64,000 nt of DNA from Faecalibacterium taiwanense (GCF_036632915.2 NZ_CP155552.1:310001-374000), one strand, 5' to 3'; shown: positions 46,805 through 56,141, counted from the stretch's first letter. Notes: a model not told the origin generated them from the letters alone. Made by a program: numbers and translations.

Positions 46805-48634
46805 ATGAGTAAGATCATTGGTATCGATCTTGGTACTACCAACAGCTGCGTGGCTGTCATGGAGGGCGGCGAGCCCGTTGTTATCGCAAACTCTGAGGGT
46901 GCACGCACCACCCCGTCTGTGGTCGGCTTTACCAAGACCGGCGATCGTCTGGTGGGTCAGGTCGCAAAGCGTCAGGCCATCACCAACCCCGAGAACACCG
47001 TCGCTTCCATCAAGCGCTTCATGGGCACCGACCACAAGGTGACCCTGAATGGCAAGGAGTACACTCCCCAGCAGGTCAGCGCTATGATCCTGCAGAAGCT
47101 GAAGGCTGATGCCGAGGCTTATCTGGGCGAGCCTGTTACCGAGGCTGTCATTACCGTTCCTGCATACTTCAACGACAGCCAGCGTCAGGCTACCAAGGAC
47201 GCAGGCACCATTGCAGGCCTGAACGTCAAGCGTATCATCAACGAGCCTACTGCCGCTTCTCTGGCATATGGCATCGATAAGGAAGAAGACCAGAAGATCA
47301 TGGTCTACGATCTGGGCGGCGGCACCTTCGATGTGTCCATCATCGAGATGGGCGACGGCGTTACCGAAGTTCTGGCCACCAACGGTGATACCCATCTGGG
47401 CGGCGATGACTTCGATGAGCGCATCATCAACTGGATGGCAGATGCCTTCCAGACCGAGAACGGCATCGACCTGCGTAAGGACAAGATGGCCGCGCAGCGT
47501 TTGAAGGAAGCTGCTGAGAAGGCAAAGATCGAGCTGTCCAGCGCAATGAGCAGCCAGATCAACCTGCCCTTCATCACTGCCGATGCTACCGGCCCCAAGC
47601 ACTTGGATATGACCCTGACCCGCGCAAAGTTCAACGAGCTGACCGCGGATCTGGTCGATCGCACCATGGGCCCCGTCCGCAAGGCTCTGCAGGATGCAGG
47701 CCTGCGTCCCTCTGACCTGAAGAAGGTCCTGATGGTCGGTGGTTCCACCCGTATCCCCGCTGTCTACGATGCAGTCAAGAAGGAACTGAACTGCGAGCCC
47801 TTCAAGGGCATCAATCCCGATGAGTGCGTGGCTGTGGGCGCTGCTATTCAGGGCGGCGTGCTGCAGGGCGATGTCAAGGGTCTGCTGCTGCTGGATGTCA
47901 CCCCGCTGAGCTTGGGCATTGAAACTCTGGGCGGCGTGTGCACCAAGATCATCGACCGCAATACCACCATCCCCACCCACAAGAGTCAGGTGTTCTCCAC
48001 CGCTGCAGACAACCAGCCCTCTGTTGAGGTCAACGTTCTGCAGGGCGAGCGTGAGTTCGCACGCGACAACAAGAGCCTGGGTGTCTTCCATCTGGACGGC
48101 ATCGCTCCGGCTCCCCGTGGTGTGCCTCAGATCGAAGTTACCTTCGATATCGATGCAAACGGCATCGTGAAGGTCAGCGCAAAAGATCTGGGTACCGGCA
48201 AGGAGCAGAACATCACCATTACCGCTTCCACCAACATGTCCAAGGAGGACATCGACAAGGCTGTGAAGGAAGCTGAGCAGTTTGCTGCCGACGATAAGAA
48301 GAAGCGTGAAGAGGTCGATATCCGCAACGGTGCCGACCAGATGGTGTTCCAGACCGAGAAGATGCTGAAGGAAAACGGCGACAAGCTGCCCGCCGACGTG
48401 AAGAGCGAGGCCGAGAGCAAGCTGGCCGATCTGAAGACCGCTGTTCAGTCCGGCAACGTGGACGACATCAAGGCAAAGCAGGAAGCCCTGAGCCAGGTGT
48501 TCGAGAAGATGTATCAGGCAGCCGCTGCCGCACAGCAGGCCGCCGGTGCACAGCCCGGCCCCGACGCAGGTGCAAACAACCAGCAGAAGCCGGGTGATGA
48601 CGGCGTTGTGGATGCCGACTTCAAGGAAGTCTGA
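46805..48634 (+). CDS. dnaK: Chaperone DnaK (Hsp70)
   Basis: A 609-residue Hsp70 of normal length. ATPase signatures are [35 protein letters not shown] and [17 protein letters not shown]; the substrate domain and a helical lid follow. The C-terminal tail is rich in Gln/Ala/Gly and ends in [11 protein letters not shown]. It folds and rescues proteins in the cytoplasm. AGAGGAG precedes the ATG. No second CIRCE is seen in the 101-base gap after grpE. Confidence 0.97.
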   Translation: MSKIIGIDLGTTNSCVAVMEGGEPVVIANSEGARTTPSVVGFTKTGDRLVGQVAKRQAITNPENTVASIKRFMGTDHKVTLNGKEYTPQQVSAMILQKLKADAEAYLGEPVTEAVITVPAYFNDSQRQATKDAGTIAGLNVKRIINEPTAASLAYGIDKEEDQKIMVYDLGGGTFDVSIIEMGDGVTEVLATNGDTHLGGDDFDERIINWMADAFQTENGIDLRKDKMAAQRLKEAAEKAKIELSSAMSSQINLPFITADATGPKHLDMTLTRAKFNELTADLVDRTMGPVRKALQDAGLRPSDLKKVLMVGGSTRIPAVYDAVKKELNCEPFKGINPDECVAVGAAIQGGVLQGDVKGLLLLDVTPLSLGIETLGGVCTKIIDRNTTIPTHKSQVFSTAADNQPSVEVNVLQGEREFARDNKSLGVFHLDGIAPAPRGVPQIEVTFDIDANGIVKVSAKDLGTGKEQNITITASTNMSKEDIDKAVKEAEQFAADDKKKREEVDIRNGADQMVFQTEKMLKENGDKLPADVKSEAESKLADLKTAVQSGNVDDIKAKQEALSQVFEKMYQAAAAAQQAAGAQPGPDAGANNQQKPGDDGVVDADFKEV

Positions 48635-48693
48635 TAAAAAACACAGCAGTGTGTGCCCGGCCAAACCGGCGGACGCACGCGTGGAATAGCAAA

Positions 48694-48725
48694 AGCCGCT
48701 CCGGTTTTGCCGGAGCGGCTCTTGC
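48694..48725 (+). terminator. Hairpin between dnaK and dnaJ
   Basis: A perfect 11-bp stem AGCCGCTCCGG / CCGGAGCGGCT without a proper T-run. It may partly stop transcription or protect the dnaK mRNA end. Confidence 0.45.
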
Positions 48726-48792
48726 TGGTTATAGAGCGAGGAACCAACCGGGGCGTTTCCCGGATCAAACGTTCCCGGAGAGGTGAGTGGAT

Positions 48793-49971
48793 ATGGCACA
48801 GGAAAAGCGTGATTACTACGAAGTGCTGGGGGTATCCAAGACTGCGACCGATGCCGAGATCAAAAAGGCATACCGCAAGCTTGCAATGAAATACCACCCG
48901 GACTATAACCCCGGCGATAAGGACGCCGAGGAAAAGTTCAAGGAAGTAAACGAAGCAAACGAGGTGCTTTCGGACCCGAAGAAGCGCCAGCTGTACGACC
49001 AGTACGGCTTTGCAGGTGTTGACCCTGCCTATGCAGCACAGAACGGCGGCGGCCCCGGTGCGGGCGGCTTTGGCGGTTTTGGCGGCGACGGCGTGGATCT
49101 GGGCGACATTTTCGGCGATATCTTTGGCGGCGGCTTCGGCGGCTTTGGCGGTTCGTCCCGTCAGGCAAACCCCAACGCACCGCGCAAGGGTCAGGATATC
49201 CGCGTGCGCATCACCCTGAGCTTTGACGAGGCCGTGCACGGCTGCAAGAAGAACATCACCATCACCCGCCAGCAGGAGTGCACCGAGTGCCACGGCAGCG
49301 GCTGTGCCGCCGGTTCCAGCCCCGAGACCTGCCCGGACTGCGGCGGCCGCGGCTTCGTGATCCGTCAGCAGCGCACCCCCTTTGGTGTGATGCAGACCCA
49401 GCAGCCCTGCTCCCGCTGTGGCGGCAAGGGCAAGCTGGTCAAGAATCCCTGCAAGGTCTGCCATGGCAGCGGCAAGGTGGCTGCTAAAAAGACGCTGGAG
49501 GTGTCCATTCCCATGGGCATCGACGACGACCAGAGCTTTGCACTGCGCGGCATGGGCGATGCCGGTGCAAACGGCGGTCCTTCCGGTGATGTGATCGTCA
49601 TGGTCACGGTGCGCCCCAGCGAGGTGTTCCAGCGCGATGGCTACGATGTGTGGGTCACCGTGCCCATCACTTACAGTCAGGCCGTGCTGGGCGACACCGT
49701 GCAGGTGCCCTCCATTGACGGCAAGGTGGAGTACACCGTGCCCGAGGGCACCCAGAGCGGCACCACCTTCCGCCTGCGCGGCAAGGGCATCCAGTACCTG
49801 AATGGCCGCGGCCGCGGTGATATGTACGTCAAGTGCGAGGTGGAGATCCCCAAGAAGCTGAACAAGACCCAGCGGGAGGCCCTGAAGAAGTTCGAGGGCA
49901 CCCTGAAAGAAGAAAACTACGAAAAACGCAAGGGCTTCTTCAAAAAGCTGAAGGACATGTTCAACAACTGA
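48793..49971 (+). CDS. dnaJ: Chaperone DnaJ (Hsp40)
   Basis: A 392-residue type I DnaJ. The J domain has HPD at 35-37, followed by a Gly/Phe-rich linker. The zinc domain (about 163-226) has four CxxCxGxG repeats ([32 protein letters not shown]), and a C-terminal substrate domain follows. It delivers clients to DnaK and stimulates ATP hydrolysis. ATG at 48793 has AGGTG seven bases upstream; the in-frame GTG at 48787 is too close to the site. Confidence 0.96.
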   Translation: MAQEKRDYYEVLGVSKTATDAEIKKAYRKLAMKYHPDYNPGDKDAEEKFKEVNEANEVLSDPKKRQLYDQYGFAGVDPAYAAQNGGGPGAGGFGGFGGDGVDLGDIFGDIFGGGFGGFGGSSRQANPNAPRKGQDIRVRITLSFDEAVHGCKKNITITRQQECTECHGSGCAAGSSPETCPDCGGRGFVIRQQRTPFGVMQTQQPCSRCGGKGKLVKNPCKVCHGSGKVAAKKTLEVSIPMGIDDDQSFALRGMGDAGANGGPSGDVIVMVTVRPSEVFQRDGYDVWVTVPITYSQAVLGDTVQVPSIDGKVEYTVPEGTQSGTTFRLRGKGIQYLNGRGRGDMYVKCEVEIPKKLNKTQREALKKFEGTLKEENYEKRKGFFKKLKDMFNN

Positions 49972-49991
49972 GACTGAAAACCGCATGACAT

Positions 49992-50041
49992 AAAAAGCGG
50001 CGGCACTTCCCAAACGGGAGGTGCCGCCGCTTTTGCTTTTT
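49992..50041. terminator. Bidirectional terminator between dnaJ and the peptide genes
   Basis: Long stem AAAAGCGGCGGCACTTCC / GGGAGGTGCCGCCGCTTTT with loop, A-run before and T-run after, serving dnaJ and the opposing gene. Confidence 0.88.
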
Positions 50042-50059
50042 CAGAACAGAGACCGGGAC

Positions 50060-50389
50060 TTAGTTGCCGAAGATCAACAGGGCGTTGGGCACAAGGCCGA
50101 TGATGGTTGCGCAGGAACCAATGAACCAGAAGCTGCAGCCGATGTCATGGATGGTGTTCGTGGGGCTTTTTTCAGCATGGGCAACCAGAGCGTTCATGCC
50201 GTTTTCCACCCAGTTGGAGTTGATATTTGCCTTGCGGTAATCGTGGATGGCAGAAACAGCCTTGTACCAGCCGTACAGCGGGAACCATGCCATGGCGGCT
50301 TCCACAACACCTACGCCGCCTTCGGTGTAGGTCATTTCTTCGCAGGACAGAACGTTGTAGGAAGCAGGCATCATGATTTTGTTTTCCAT
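50060..50389 (-). CDS. Double-glycine-leader membrane peptide precursor 1
   Basis: A 109-residue precursor. Residues 1-25 are a canonical double-glycine leader: L14, S15, E18, M19, G24 and G25 occupy the -12, -11, -8, -7, -2 and -1 positions known from class II bacteriocin and peptidase-transporter (C39) substrates. The 84-residue core has an aromatic amphipathic stretch (AMAWFPLYGWYKAVSA), a basic DYRK, a linker, and a hydrophobic segment IGSCATIIGLVPNALLIF near the end. A bacteriocin or secreted signal peptide is plausible, but no immunity or transporter gene is adjacent. AAAGGAG precedes the ATG at 50389. Confidence 0.75.
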   Translation of the reverse strand: MENKIMMPASYNVLSCEEMTYTEGGVGVVEAAMAWFPLYGWYKAVSAIHDYRKANINSNWVENGMNALVAHAEKSPTNTIHDIGCSFWFIGSCATIIGLVPNALLIFGN

Positions 50390-50420
50390 AATAACACTCC
50401 TTTGAATCAAAGCTATCCAG

Positions 50421-50440
50421 ACAGTGCAAGATCGCACTGT
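50421..50440 (-). promoter_or_regulatory. Inverted repeat upstream of peptide gene 1
   Basis: Perfect arms ACAGTGC and GCACTGT with a six-base spacer, about 32-51 bases before the start codon. A single GCACTGT is found at the matching place (51071-51077) before peptide gene 2. It may be an operator or an RNA hairpin. No clear promoter was found for gene 1; the rest of 50441-50619 holds nothing I recognise. Confidence 0.45.
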
Positions 50441-50619
50441 TTAAAACCCAAAAATAAACCGGGATATGCGCTTGGAGATCGTTCTCATAAAGCAGGGCGC
50501 GCCGCCGCATGACGCGAGTAGTTGCTTGCAGGAAAAGGAAAGCAGTGCTGTTCTCTGCAGGCAAAAGACCGTTCAGACGGTATACAGTGCTCAGGCAGCC
50601 GATTTCTTATTTCTGCTTG

Positions 50620-50661
50620 ATGAAAAGCCCGCGGCCCTCTATGGCGGAAAAGGCCGCGGGT
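50620..50661 (-). terminator. Terminator of peptide gene 2
   Basis: Minus-strand stem CCCGCGGCC...GGCCGCGGG, then CTTTTCATC. Confidence 0.8.
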
Positions 50662-50703
50662 AAAGGGGTCTTTGGTCTCTCCGGACGGATCTTATGAGCA
50701 GGG

Positions 50704-51027
50704 TCAGAGCAGGACGATGGCAGCATTGACCAGAAAACCAACGCCGGTAGCGCTGGTCGCGGTGACCCAGACGATGCGTCCCAGATCACGCAGCATGTTC
50801 TGCGCACTGGAATCCATATCGCGGCTCAGAGCATCCAGACCGGTATCCAGCCAGTCGTTGGGGTGGCTCTTGCGGTAGTTGCGCATGGCGGTAACACCCA
50901 TGTACCAGCCAATGGGCGGAATCCAGTTCAGCAGAGCTTCCGTAAAGGTAGCACCGCCCTCGGTGTAGGTCATCTCTTCGCAGGAAAGAACGTTGTAGGA
51001 AGCAGGCATCATGATCTTGTTTTCCAT
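50704..51027 (-). CDS. Double-glycine-leader membrane peptide precursor 2
   Basis: A 107-residue paralogue of the neighbouring precursor. Its 25-residue leader is identical in protein sequence to that of peptide 1, while the 82-residue core has diverged. It keeps the plan of an aromatic start (NWIPPIGWYMGVTAMRNYRK), a charged middle and a hydrophobic C-terminus (TSATGVGFLVNAAIVLL). About 97 bases covering the leader and ribosome site are ~95% identical to gene 1, with the differences mostly silent. It has its own promoter and terminator. Function unknown; export by a C39-peptidase ABC transporter encoded elsewhere is expected. Confidence 0.75.
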   Translation of the reverse strand: MENKIMMPASYNVLSCEEMTYTEGGATFTEALLNWIPPIGWYMGVTAMRNYRKSHPNDWLDTGLDALSRDMDSSAQNMLRDLGRIVWVTATSATGVGFLVNAAIVLL

Positions 51028-51124
51028 AATAACACTCCTTTGAATCAAAGATCGTATCAGCACATTCTATGCACTGTTCACACCAGATCGAACCATCGAT
51101 GAAGAACAACTGCTCTATATCGCC

Positions 51125-51153
51125 ATTGTACAACACCCGTTGATTTTTTGCAA
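51125..51153 (-). promoter_or_regulatory. Promoter of peptide gene 2
   Basis: On the minus strand TTGCAA (51148-51153) and TACAAT (51125-51130) are 17 bp apart, giving a leader of about 90 bases. Confidence 0.55.
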
Positions 51154-51248
51154 GGGGTGAATGGGCAGAGTGCGCAAAAACTGGAGAGACTTCCGAAAAG
51201 AACTAGAAAAATTTGTGAAAAAAGACTGCAATAATTTGACATAAAACA

Positions 51249-51283
51249 ACAGCGCCCTTTCCTTTGCGGAAAAGGCGCTGCCA
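51249..51283 (-). terminator. Terminator of the surface acylation operon
   Basis: Minus-strand stem CAGCGCCTTTTCC / GGAAAGGGCGCTG with loop GCAAA, then TTGTTTTATG. Confidence 0.8.
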
Positions 51284-51286
51284 TGT

Positions 51287-52459
51287 TTACCCGGCCACAC
51301 CGGCACGGTAGAGGTACGGGTCGCTCTTGAAGCTGTCAAAGCTGTACAGCACCAGGATCTGGTCATAATCGTTATCCGCGATCAGCTGATCCAGACCGTA
51401 GTTGTAGTTGCGGAAGTCCACCACATCGATCTGGGCGTAGTTTGCCGTCAGATACGGTGCAAAGCAGTTGGCGTAGCTGTCCTTGATCACCAGAATGCGC
51501 CCGATGCCGTCGCCCTCAATGCGGCTCAGGCCGTTGTTGCCATGCAGGAACATGGCATACTTATCGTACACGTTCAGCTTGTCCGTGTCGTACAGGCCGG
51601 TGGTCTGGCCGTCTGCGGGCTGACCTGCAGCGGTGACATTATAGATGGTCAGGCTGTTCGGCAGGTCGTAGTAGGTGATAGTATCCGGCACGGCATTCCA
51701 TGTGCGGGCCTTGGAGTAGTGGGTGCCGTAGAAATTTTCGGCGGTCAGAGCCGTGTGCGCGGCGGGGTCGAAGGGGGTCAGGCCCAGCGCACCGCACAGC
51801 TGCTGGTAGGCGTAGTATGCGCCAAGGCTCGTCCAGTGATGGTCGGTGCGGTAGTAGATATATTCGTCCTTGTGTTCGGCAAGGGTCTGCCGCACATCCA
51901 CAAAGCGCCCTCCGGCGGCCTGTACGGCGGCGGAAAGCTGGTCGAGATAGGCATCCTCGTCCAGCAGCGGCGCGTTTGCAGGCACGTTTTCCGGGTAAAT
52001 GACCGATGCTGCCGGGGCCAGCAGTACATCCACCTTACCCGGGTGGCGCTGGCACAGTGCTTCCACAGCGGCGGTGTTCTTGGGCAGGGTGCGGTTCTCG
52101 CTGTCCAGCAGGCTGAAGGTGCGGGGGAACATCATGTGCTCTTTGCCCAGCAGGATGCCGCCGTTCTGCTCCTTCTGCAGCAGGGTGGTCTCCACTACGC
52201 TCTGCAGGCTGATCCACTCATCGCGGCCGAACACCTGATCCTTCACGTACTTTGTGTAGGCGGTAAAGTAGCTGTTCAGCCCCTTGGCGGAAAGCTGGGT
52301 CAGCGCCGGGCGCTGGGAAAGGGTGGTGTTTTCCATCTCGCTGTAGGCGCGGTCCGGTGTAATAAGGTCCAGTGCGAACAGACCAAGAAAGAACAGGCTG
52401 AACACCACCAGCACCGGGTAGTGCAGGAGCGAGGAAGATTTTTTGGAATGCTTGTCCAT
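51287..52459 (-). CDS. DHHW family (AlgX/AlgJ-like) surface acylation protein
   Basis: A 390-residue protein with one N-terminal membrane anchor (about 15-35) and an extracellular SGNH-like domain of the DHHW family. The name-giving motif is in YYRTDHHWTSLGAYYAY, and the second catalytic region is GRILVIKDSYANCFAPYL. Such proteins work with MBOAT acyltransferases to place O-acyl groups on surface polysaccharides, as AlgX/AlgJ do for alginate. The ATG at 52459 has GGAGG seven bases upstream; a GTG two codons earlier is too close to it. Third gene of the operon. Confidence 0.88.
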   Translation of the reverse strand: MDKHSKKSSSLLHYPVLVVFSLFFLGLFALDLITPDRAYSEMENTTLSQRPALTQLSAKGLNSYFTAYTKYVKDQVFGRDEWISLQSVVETTLLQKEQNGGILLGKEHMMFPRTFSLLDSENRTLPKNTAAVEALCQRHPGKVDVLLAPAASVIYPENVPANAPLLDEDAYLDQLSAAVQAAGGRFVDVRQTLAEHKDEYIYYRTDHHWTSLGAYYAYQQLCGALGLTPFDPAAHTALTAENFYGTHYSKARTWNAVPDTITYYDLPNSLTIYNVTAAGQPADGQTTGLYDTDKLNVYDKYAMFLHGNNGLSRIEGDGIGRILVIKDSYANCFAPYLTANYAQIDVVDFRNYNYGLDQLIADNDYDQILVLYSFDSFKSDPYLYRAGVAG

Positions 52460-52471
52460 CTTCACGCCTCC

Positions 52472-53890
52472 TTAAAAGTTGAAATAGAGGAACGGGCTGT
52501 TGGTGCTGCCCACCACATAGGCGGTGGAGACCACCAGCAGCGCCAGAATGGCGGCACAGCGGGTGACGGCATTCTTTTTGAGCAGGTTCCAAATCTTTTC
52601 AATGAGCGGGGTGCAGCAGAGGATGCTGACCACCAGCAGCACACCGTAGTTGCGCAGGAAGTACAGCGGCGAAACACCGCCGGAAGGAACGAACAGCTTG
52701 TGGAACAGCAGGCCGAAGCTTACGCCCGTGTCGTTGCCCACAAACATGGCCCAGCCCACCACCACGAGGAACAGGGTGTAGATGTGGGGCCACACTCTGC
52801 CCTTTTGCAGGTGGGGCAGCAGGAACAGCTTTTCTACAGCCAGCAGCACAAAGTAGTACAGGCCCCAGCAGATAAAGTTCCAGTTCGCGCCGTGCCAGAT
52901 GCCAGTGAGCAGCTCCACCACGAACAGGTTGAAGATCTGGCGCTTCAGGCCCTTGCGGTTGCCACCGAGAGGGATATACACATACTCCCGGAACCAGCCG
53001 GAAAGGGTCATGTGCCAGCGCCGCCAGAACTCGGTGATGGATGCGGAGATATAAGGGTAGTTGAAGTTTGCGGGGAAGTCGAAGCCCAGCATCTTGCCCA
53101 TGCCAATGCCCATCATGGAGTAGCCGGAAAAGTCAAAGTAGAGCTGCAGGCTGTAGGCGATGATGCCCAGCCACACCAGCGGGGTGGATGCATTGGCAAG
53201 GCCCACAAAGGTGGTGGAAGGGCTGTCCGCAACGCCGATGATGTCTGTCCACAAAGCACCGATGGCATCCGCCAGCAGCACCTTTTTGGCAAGGCCAAAG
53301 GTGAACAGGGTCATGCCCTCTTCGAGCTGCTGCAGGCTGTAGCGGTGCCGGTATACGTGCAGCTGGTTCGAGACATCGCGGTATTTCACGATGGGGCCGG
53401 CGATCAGCTGAGGGAACATGACCACATAGGCACCAAAGTCGATGATATTACGCTCTGCCTTTACATCCCGGCGGTAAACATCGATGGAGTAGGAAAGGGT
53501 CTGGAAGGTGTAAAAGCTGATGCCCAGCGGCAGAGTGCCAATGCCCTGGATCTCGGCAAAGGCGGTGCCCAGCAGGGCGTTTGCGCTGCGCAGCACAAAG
53601 TTTGCGTATTTGAAGTAGAACAGCATCCCAAGGCTGCCAATGAGGGCCACCAGCAGAAATGTCCTGCGCAGGGCCGGCTTTTGGTCGAAGTGCTCGATGC
53701 ACAGGCCGCTGATGTAGTTGATGAGGATGAGGGCCACCATGACCGGGAAAAACCGTACCTCGCCCCAGCAGTAGAACACCAGACTGCAGAGGAACAGCAC
53801 GGTGTTCTTGAGCTTTGCGGGCGCAAGGTAATACAGCGCCAGCGTGATGGGCAGAAACCGGAACAGAAAGATGATGGTGCTGAAAACCAA
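52472..53890 (-). CDS. MBOAT family O-acyltransferase
   Basis: A 472-residue polytopic membrane protein of the AlgI/DltB type. The conserved EFWRRWHMTLSGWFREYVYI (287-306) and the catalytic histidine H333 in LTGIWHGANW are present. It moves acyl groups across the membrane to the partner DHHW protein, encoded 12 bases downstream. The start codon is TTG at 53890, supported by AGGAGG eight bases upstream and by the family's usual N-terminus VFSTIIFLFRFLP. Confidence 0.92.
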   Translation of the reverse strand: MVFSTIIFLFRFLPITLALYYLAPAKLKNTVLFLCSLVFYCWGEVRFFPVMVALILINYISGLCIEHFDQKPALRRTFLLVALIGSLGMLFYFKYANFVLRSANALLGTAFAEIQGIGTLPLGISFYTFQTLSYSIDVYRRDVKAERNIIDFGAYVVMFPQLIAGPIVKYRDVSNQLHVYRHRYSLQQLEEGMTLFTFGLAKKVLLADAIGALWTDIIGVADSPSTTFVGLANASTPLVWLGIIAYSLQLYFDFSGYSMMGIGMGKMLGFDFPANFNYPYISASITEFWRRWHMTLSGWFREYVYIPLGGNRKGLKRQIFNLFVVELLTGIWHGANWNFICWGLYYFVLLAVEKLFLLPHLQKGRVWPHIYTLFLVVVGWAMFVGNDTGVSFGLLFHKLFVPSGGVSPLYFLRNYGVLLVVSILCCTPLIEKIWNLLKKNAVTRCAAILALLVVSTAYVVGSTNSPFLYFNF

Positions 53891-53959
53891 AGCGTCAGCC
53901 TCCTTTTAGCCGAAAAAAGCCGATGCCGCAAATGGCACCGGCCTTGGGTGGATCCAGAT

Positions 53960-54544
53960 TCAGTCTGCCAGTGCGCTGTCCACGGCGCTGTCCAGATCGG
54001 CAGTGCACTCGTTGGATGCGATCACCATGACAATGGTGTTGCCCTTGAAGGCGATGACAGCGTTCTCCACGTTATCCTGCGCCTGAGCAAACTCGGCGTA
54101 GTTGCCGTAGAAGGCCACCTGGTCCTGCTGGTAGGAAGCCAGCTGGTTGGCTACGTCCTCGGCCTTGCCGTCGGCAGCTTCGAGCACCAGCACCAGACCG
54201 GCATCGCCGTTGTCGTTGCTCTTCACGCCCTTGTAGCTCACCACGTCCTCAGCCTTCAGGCCGAAATCGTACTCAATGTTCATGGCTGCGATCTCGAACT
54301 GGTTGGAGATGGGGTCGGCTTCCAGCAGAGCATTGAAAACACCGTCCAGTGCATCAGAGCCGTTCTCGGCAGCATTGTCCACAACAGCGGATGCGGCGGC
54401 GCTGGAAGCGGGAGATTCCGCAGCAGCGGTGGAAACGGAGGAGGGAGCGGCCGAAGAGCTGGCGGAACCGCCGCAGCCGGTAAGAGCGACAGCAGCCAGC
54501 GCGCCGGTGAGAGCAATTGTAAAGATTTTTGTGCGATTTATCAT
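53960..54544 (-). CDS. DUF4358 lipoprotein
   Basis: A 194-residue lipoprotein. LTGC (about residue 24) is followed by a Ser/Ala-rich linker and a DUF4358 domain, recognised by the pattern around NIEYDFGLKAEDVVSYKGVK and the later VIAFKGNTIVMVIASN. Its role is unknown; it often accompanies MBOAT and DHHW genes, as here, where it is the first gene. AGAAGGA precedes the ATG at 54544. Confidence 0.82.
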   Translation of the reverse strand: MINRTKIFTIALTGALAAVALTGCGGSASSSAAPSSVSTAAAESPASSAAASAVVDNAAENGSDALDGVFNALLEADPISNQFEIAAMNIEYDFGLKAEDVVSYKGVKSNDNGDAGLVLVLEAADGKAEDVANQLASYQQDQVAFYGNYAEFAQAQDNVENAVIAFKGNTIVMVIASNECTADLDSAVDSALAD

Positions 54545-54618
54545 AAAATATTCCTTCTTTTGTTCAAAACATTTTTGCAGCTGCCCAAAGCGGTCCTGCA
54601 TCAGGGCAGACTATTGTT

Positions 54619-54647
54619 ATCTTACCATAACTGTGTGCAAAATGCAA
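54619..54647 (-). promoter_or_regulatory. Promoter of the DUF4358-MBOAT-DHHW operon
   Basis: On the minus strand TTGCAT and TAAGAT are 17 bp apart, about 75 bases before the first gene. Confidence 0.5.
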
Positions 54648-54674
54648 CGAAAAGCCCCTTGGTTTTACGGATTT

Positions 54675-55505
54675 TTAACCGGTGATCTTCTCCCCTGCAG
54701 CAAGCTTCTGCAGCACGGCAACGGCATCCTCAAAGCACAGGCCGCTCTGCTGGATCAGGGCCGCATTTTCCGGCCCCACATAGCGCCAGTGCCACGGCTC
54801 GTAGGTGATCTCGGTAACGGCTTCTGCGTTTTTGGGGTACCGCAGGATGAAGCCGTATTCCACGGCATGGGCGCTCAGCCAGCGGAAGGCCTCGGTGTTT
54901 TCAAAGCCCTCGGTCAGGTCGGTGTGCTCCGGGCTGTTCAGGTCGGCAGCAAGGCCGCAGTTGTGCTCCGAGTAGCCCGGCGGGTTCACGATATTTGCCG
55001 CCTGCTTTTTCGCTTCGGCTTCGCTCAGGCCCTTATTGCGGAAATACTGGGTCTTTTTGTCGTAGAGGTTCTTCTGGTAGTCCACGCTGCGGTAGCCGCT
55101 CTGCATCCAGATGGTCACGCCGTCCTTTGCGGCGGCGGCCTGCATGGCGAGGAACGCATCGGCGGCTTCGGTCTGCAGGGTCTTATTCACAGCGGTGGCC
55201 GAGCCGCACGCCTTGGTGGTAAAGGTATGATCGTCCGGCATTTTGTTCGTGTGGTTCACCAGCACCATGCGGGGATCATCCAGAATGGCCTGCGCCTGCC
55301 GGGCGGTCAGCAGACTGCTTTCTGCCTCTGATGCTGCCGAGGCGCTGGACGTGGAAGTTGCCGAGGCGGCAGGCACAGCGGAACGGCTGTGCAGCACGAA
55401 CGAGGCCCCGCCCACGGCAATGCAGGCCACGACGGTAACGGTGAGCACGCGCCGCACGGCGGGCCGCAGATGGCGGCGGTGATGAGGATGGACAGACGGA
55501 TTCAT
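54675..55505 (-). CDS. D-alanyl-D-alanine carboxypeptidase, VanY/M15 family
   Basis: A 276-residue protein with one N-terminal membrane segment (about 18-40), a Ser/Ala linker and a zinc peptidase M15 domain. Metal and catalytic residues are in GYSEHNCGLAADLN and EPWHWRYVG; the MQSGYRSVDYQ motif is also typical. It trims D-Ala from peptidoglycan stem peptides outside the cell. This is a housekeeping-type enzyme and does not by itself indicate vancomycin resistance. Confidence 0.9.
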   Translation of the reverse strand: MNPSVHPHHRRHLRPAVRRVLTVTVVACIAVGGASFVLHSRSAVPAASATSTSSASAASEAESSLLTARQAQAILDDPRMVLVNHTNKMPDDHTFTTKACGSATAVNKTLQTEAADAFLAMQAAAAKDGVTIWMQSGYRSVDYQKNLYDKKTQYFRNKGLSEAEAKKQAANIVNPPGYSEHNCGLAADLNSPEHTDLTEGFENTEAFRWLSAHAVEYGFILRYPKNAEAVTEITYEPWHWRYVGPENAALIQQSGLCFEDAVAVLQKLAAGEKITG

Positions 55506-55581
55506 CTGGAATACCTTCTTTCCGGTGGATGTGCATAGAGTTTGCTTCCTATGGGCAAGCTATGCCCGGAGGGGAAACAAT

Positions 55582-56043
55582 ATGAAAATGACAGCACAGG
55601 AATATGCGCGCCGGGTGCGGCGTGTGGGGCCGCACTCGCCCTTGGGGCTGGACTGCCTGTGGGCTTTTGGCGTGGGCGGCGGCATCTGCCTGCTGGGCGA
55701 AGTGCTGCGCCAGAGCTATCTTGCCATGGGCGTGGAAGACGACCTTGCCGGCACCCTGACCAGCTGCAGCCTGATCGTGCTCTCAGCGGTGCTTACCACG
55801 CTGGGCTGGTACCAGAAGCTGGCCGCAAAGGCCGGGGCCGGGTCGCTGGTGCCCATCACAGGCTTTGCCAATGCGGTGGTCAGCGCGGCCATCGAGTTCA
55901 AGGCCGAGGGACGGGTGCTGGGTACCGGGGCCAAGATGTTCACCATTGCCGGGCCGGTGATCGTGTACGGCACGCTGGCGGCGGTGGTGTACGGCGCGGT
56001 GCTGTGGGTGCTGGGCATGGCGGGTGTGCCTGTGCTGTCATAA
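55582..56043 (+). CDS. spoVAC: Stage V sporulation protein AC
   Basis: A 153-residue SpoVAC with four membrane segments, including WAFGVGGGICLLGEVL and GAGSLVPITGFANAVVSAAI, both family signatures. In spore formers the SpoVA proteins form a channel for dipicolinic acid. A GGAGGGGA site precedes the ATG at 55582. It is followed by spoVAD and spoVAE, the conserved trio. Confidence 0.92.
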   Translation: MKMTAQEYARRVRRVGPHSPLGLDCLWAFGVGGGICLLGEVLRQSYLAMGVEDDLAGTLTSCSLIVLSAVLTTLGWYQKLAAKAGAGSLVPITGFANAVVSAAIEFKAEGRVLGTGAKMFTIAGPVIVYGTLAAVVYGAVLWVLGMAGVPVLS

Positions 56044-56141
56044 ACACGGGCAAGTGTGCCATAAGATTGCAGCATGATGTTATTATACAATATTTTATGG
56101 AACGTTTTTCATCTATTTTCCACGAAGGAGAAATTTTGCCT

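Noticed and set aside
46649..48799. 716-codon open frame on the minus strand across dnaK
   Set aside because: Shadow of the highly biased dnaK frame on the other strand; no ribosome site and low-complexity translation.
51542..54685. 1047-codon open frame on the plus strand across the DHHW and MBOAT genes
   Set aside because: Antisense to three well-supported genes; composition is His/Gln/Val-rich, as expected for a GC-rich shadow frame.
54675..55505. Vancomycin resistance gene
   Set aside because: The VanY-type carboxypeptidase has no vanHAX or vanRS neighbours; it is an ordinary cell-wall enzyme.
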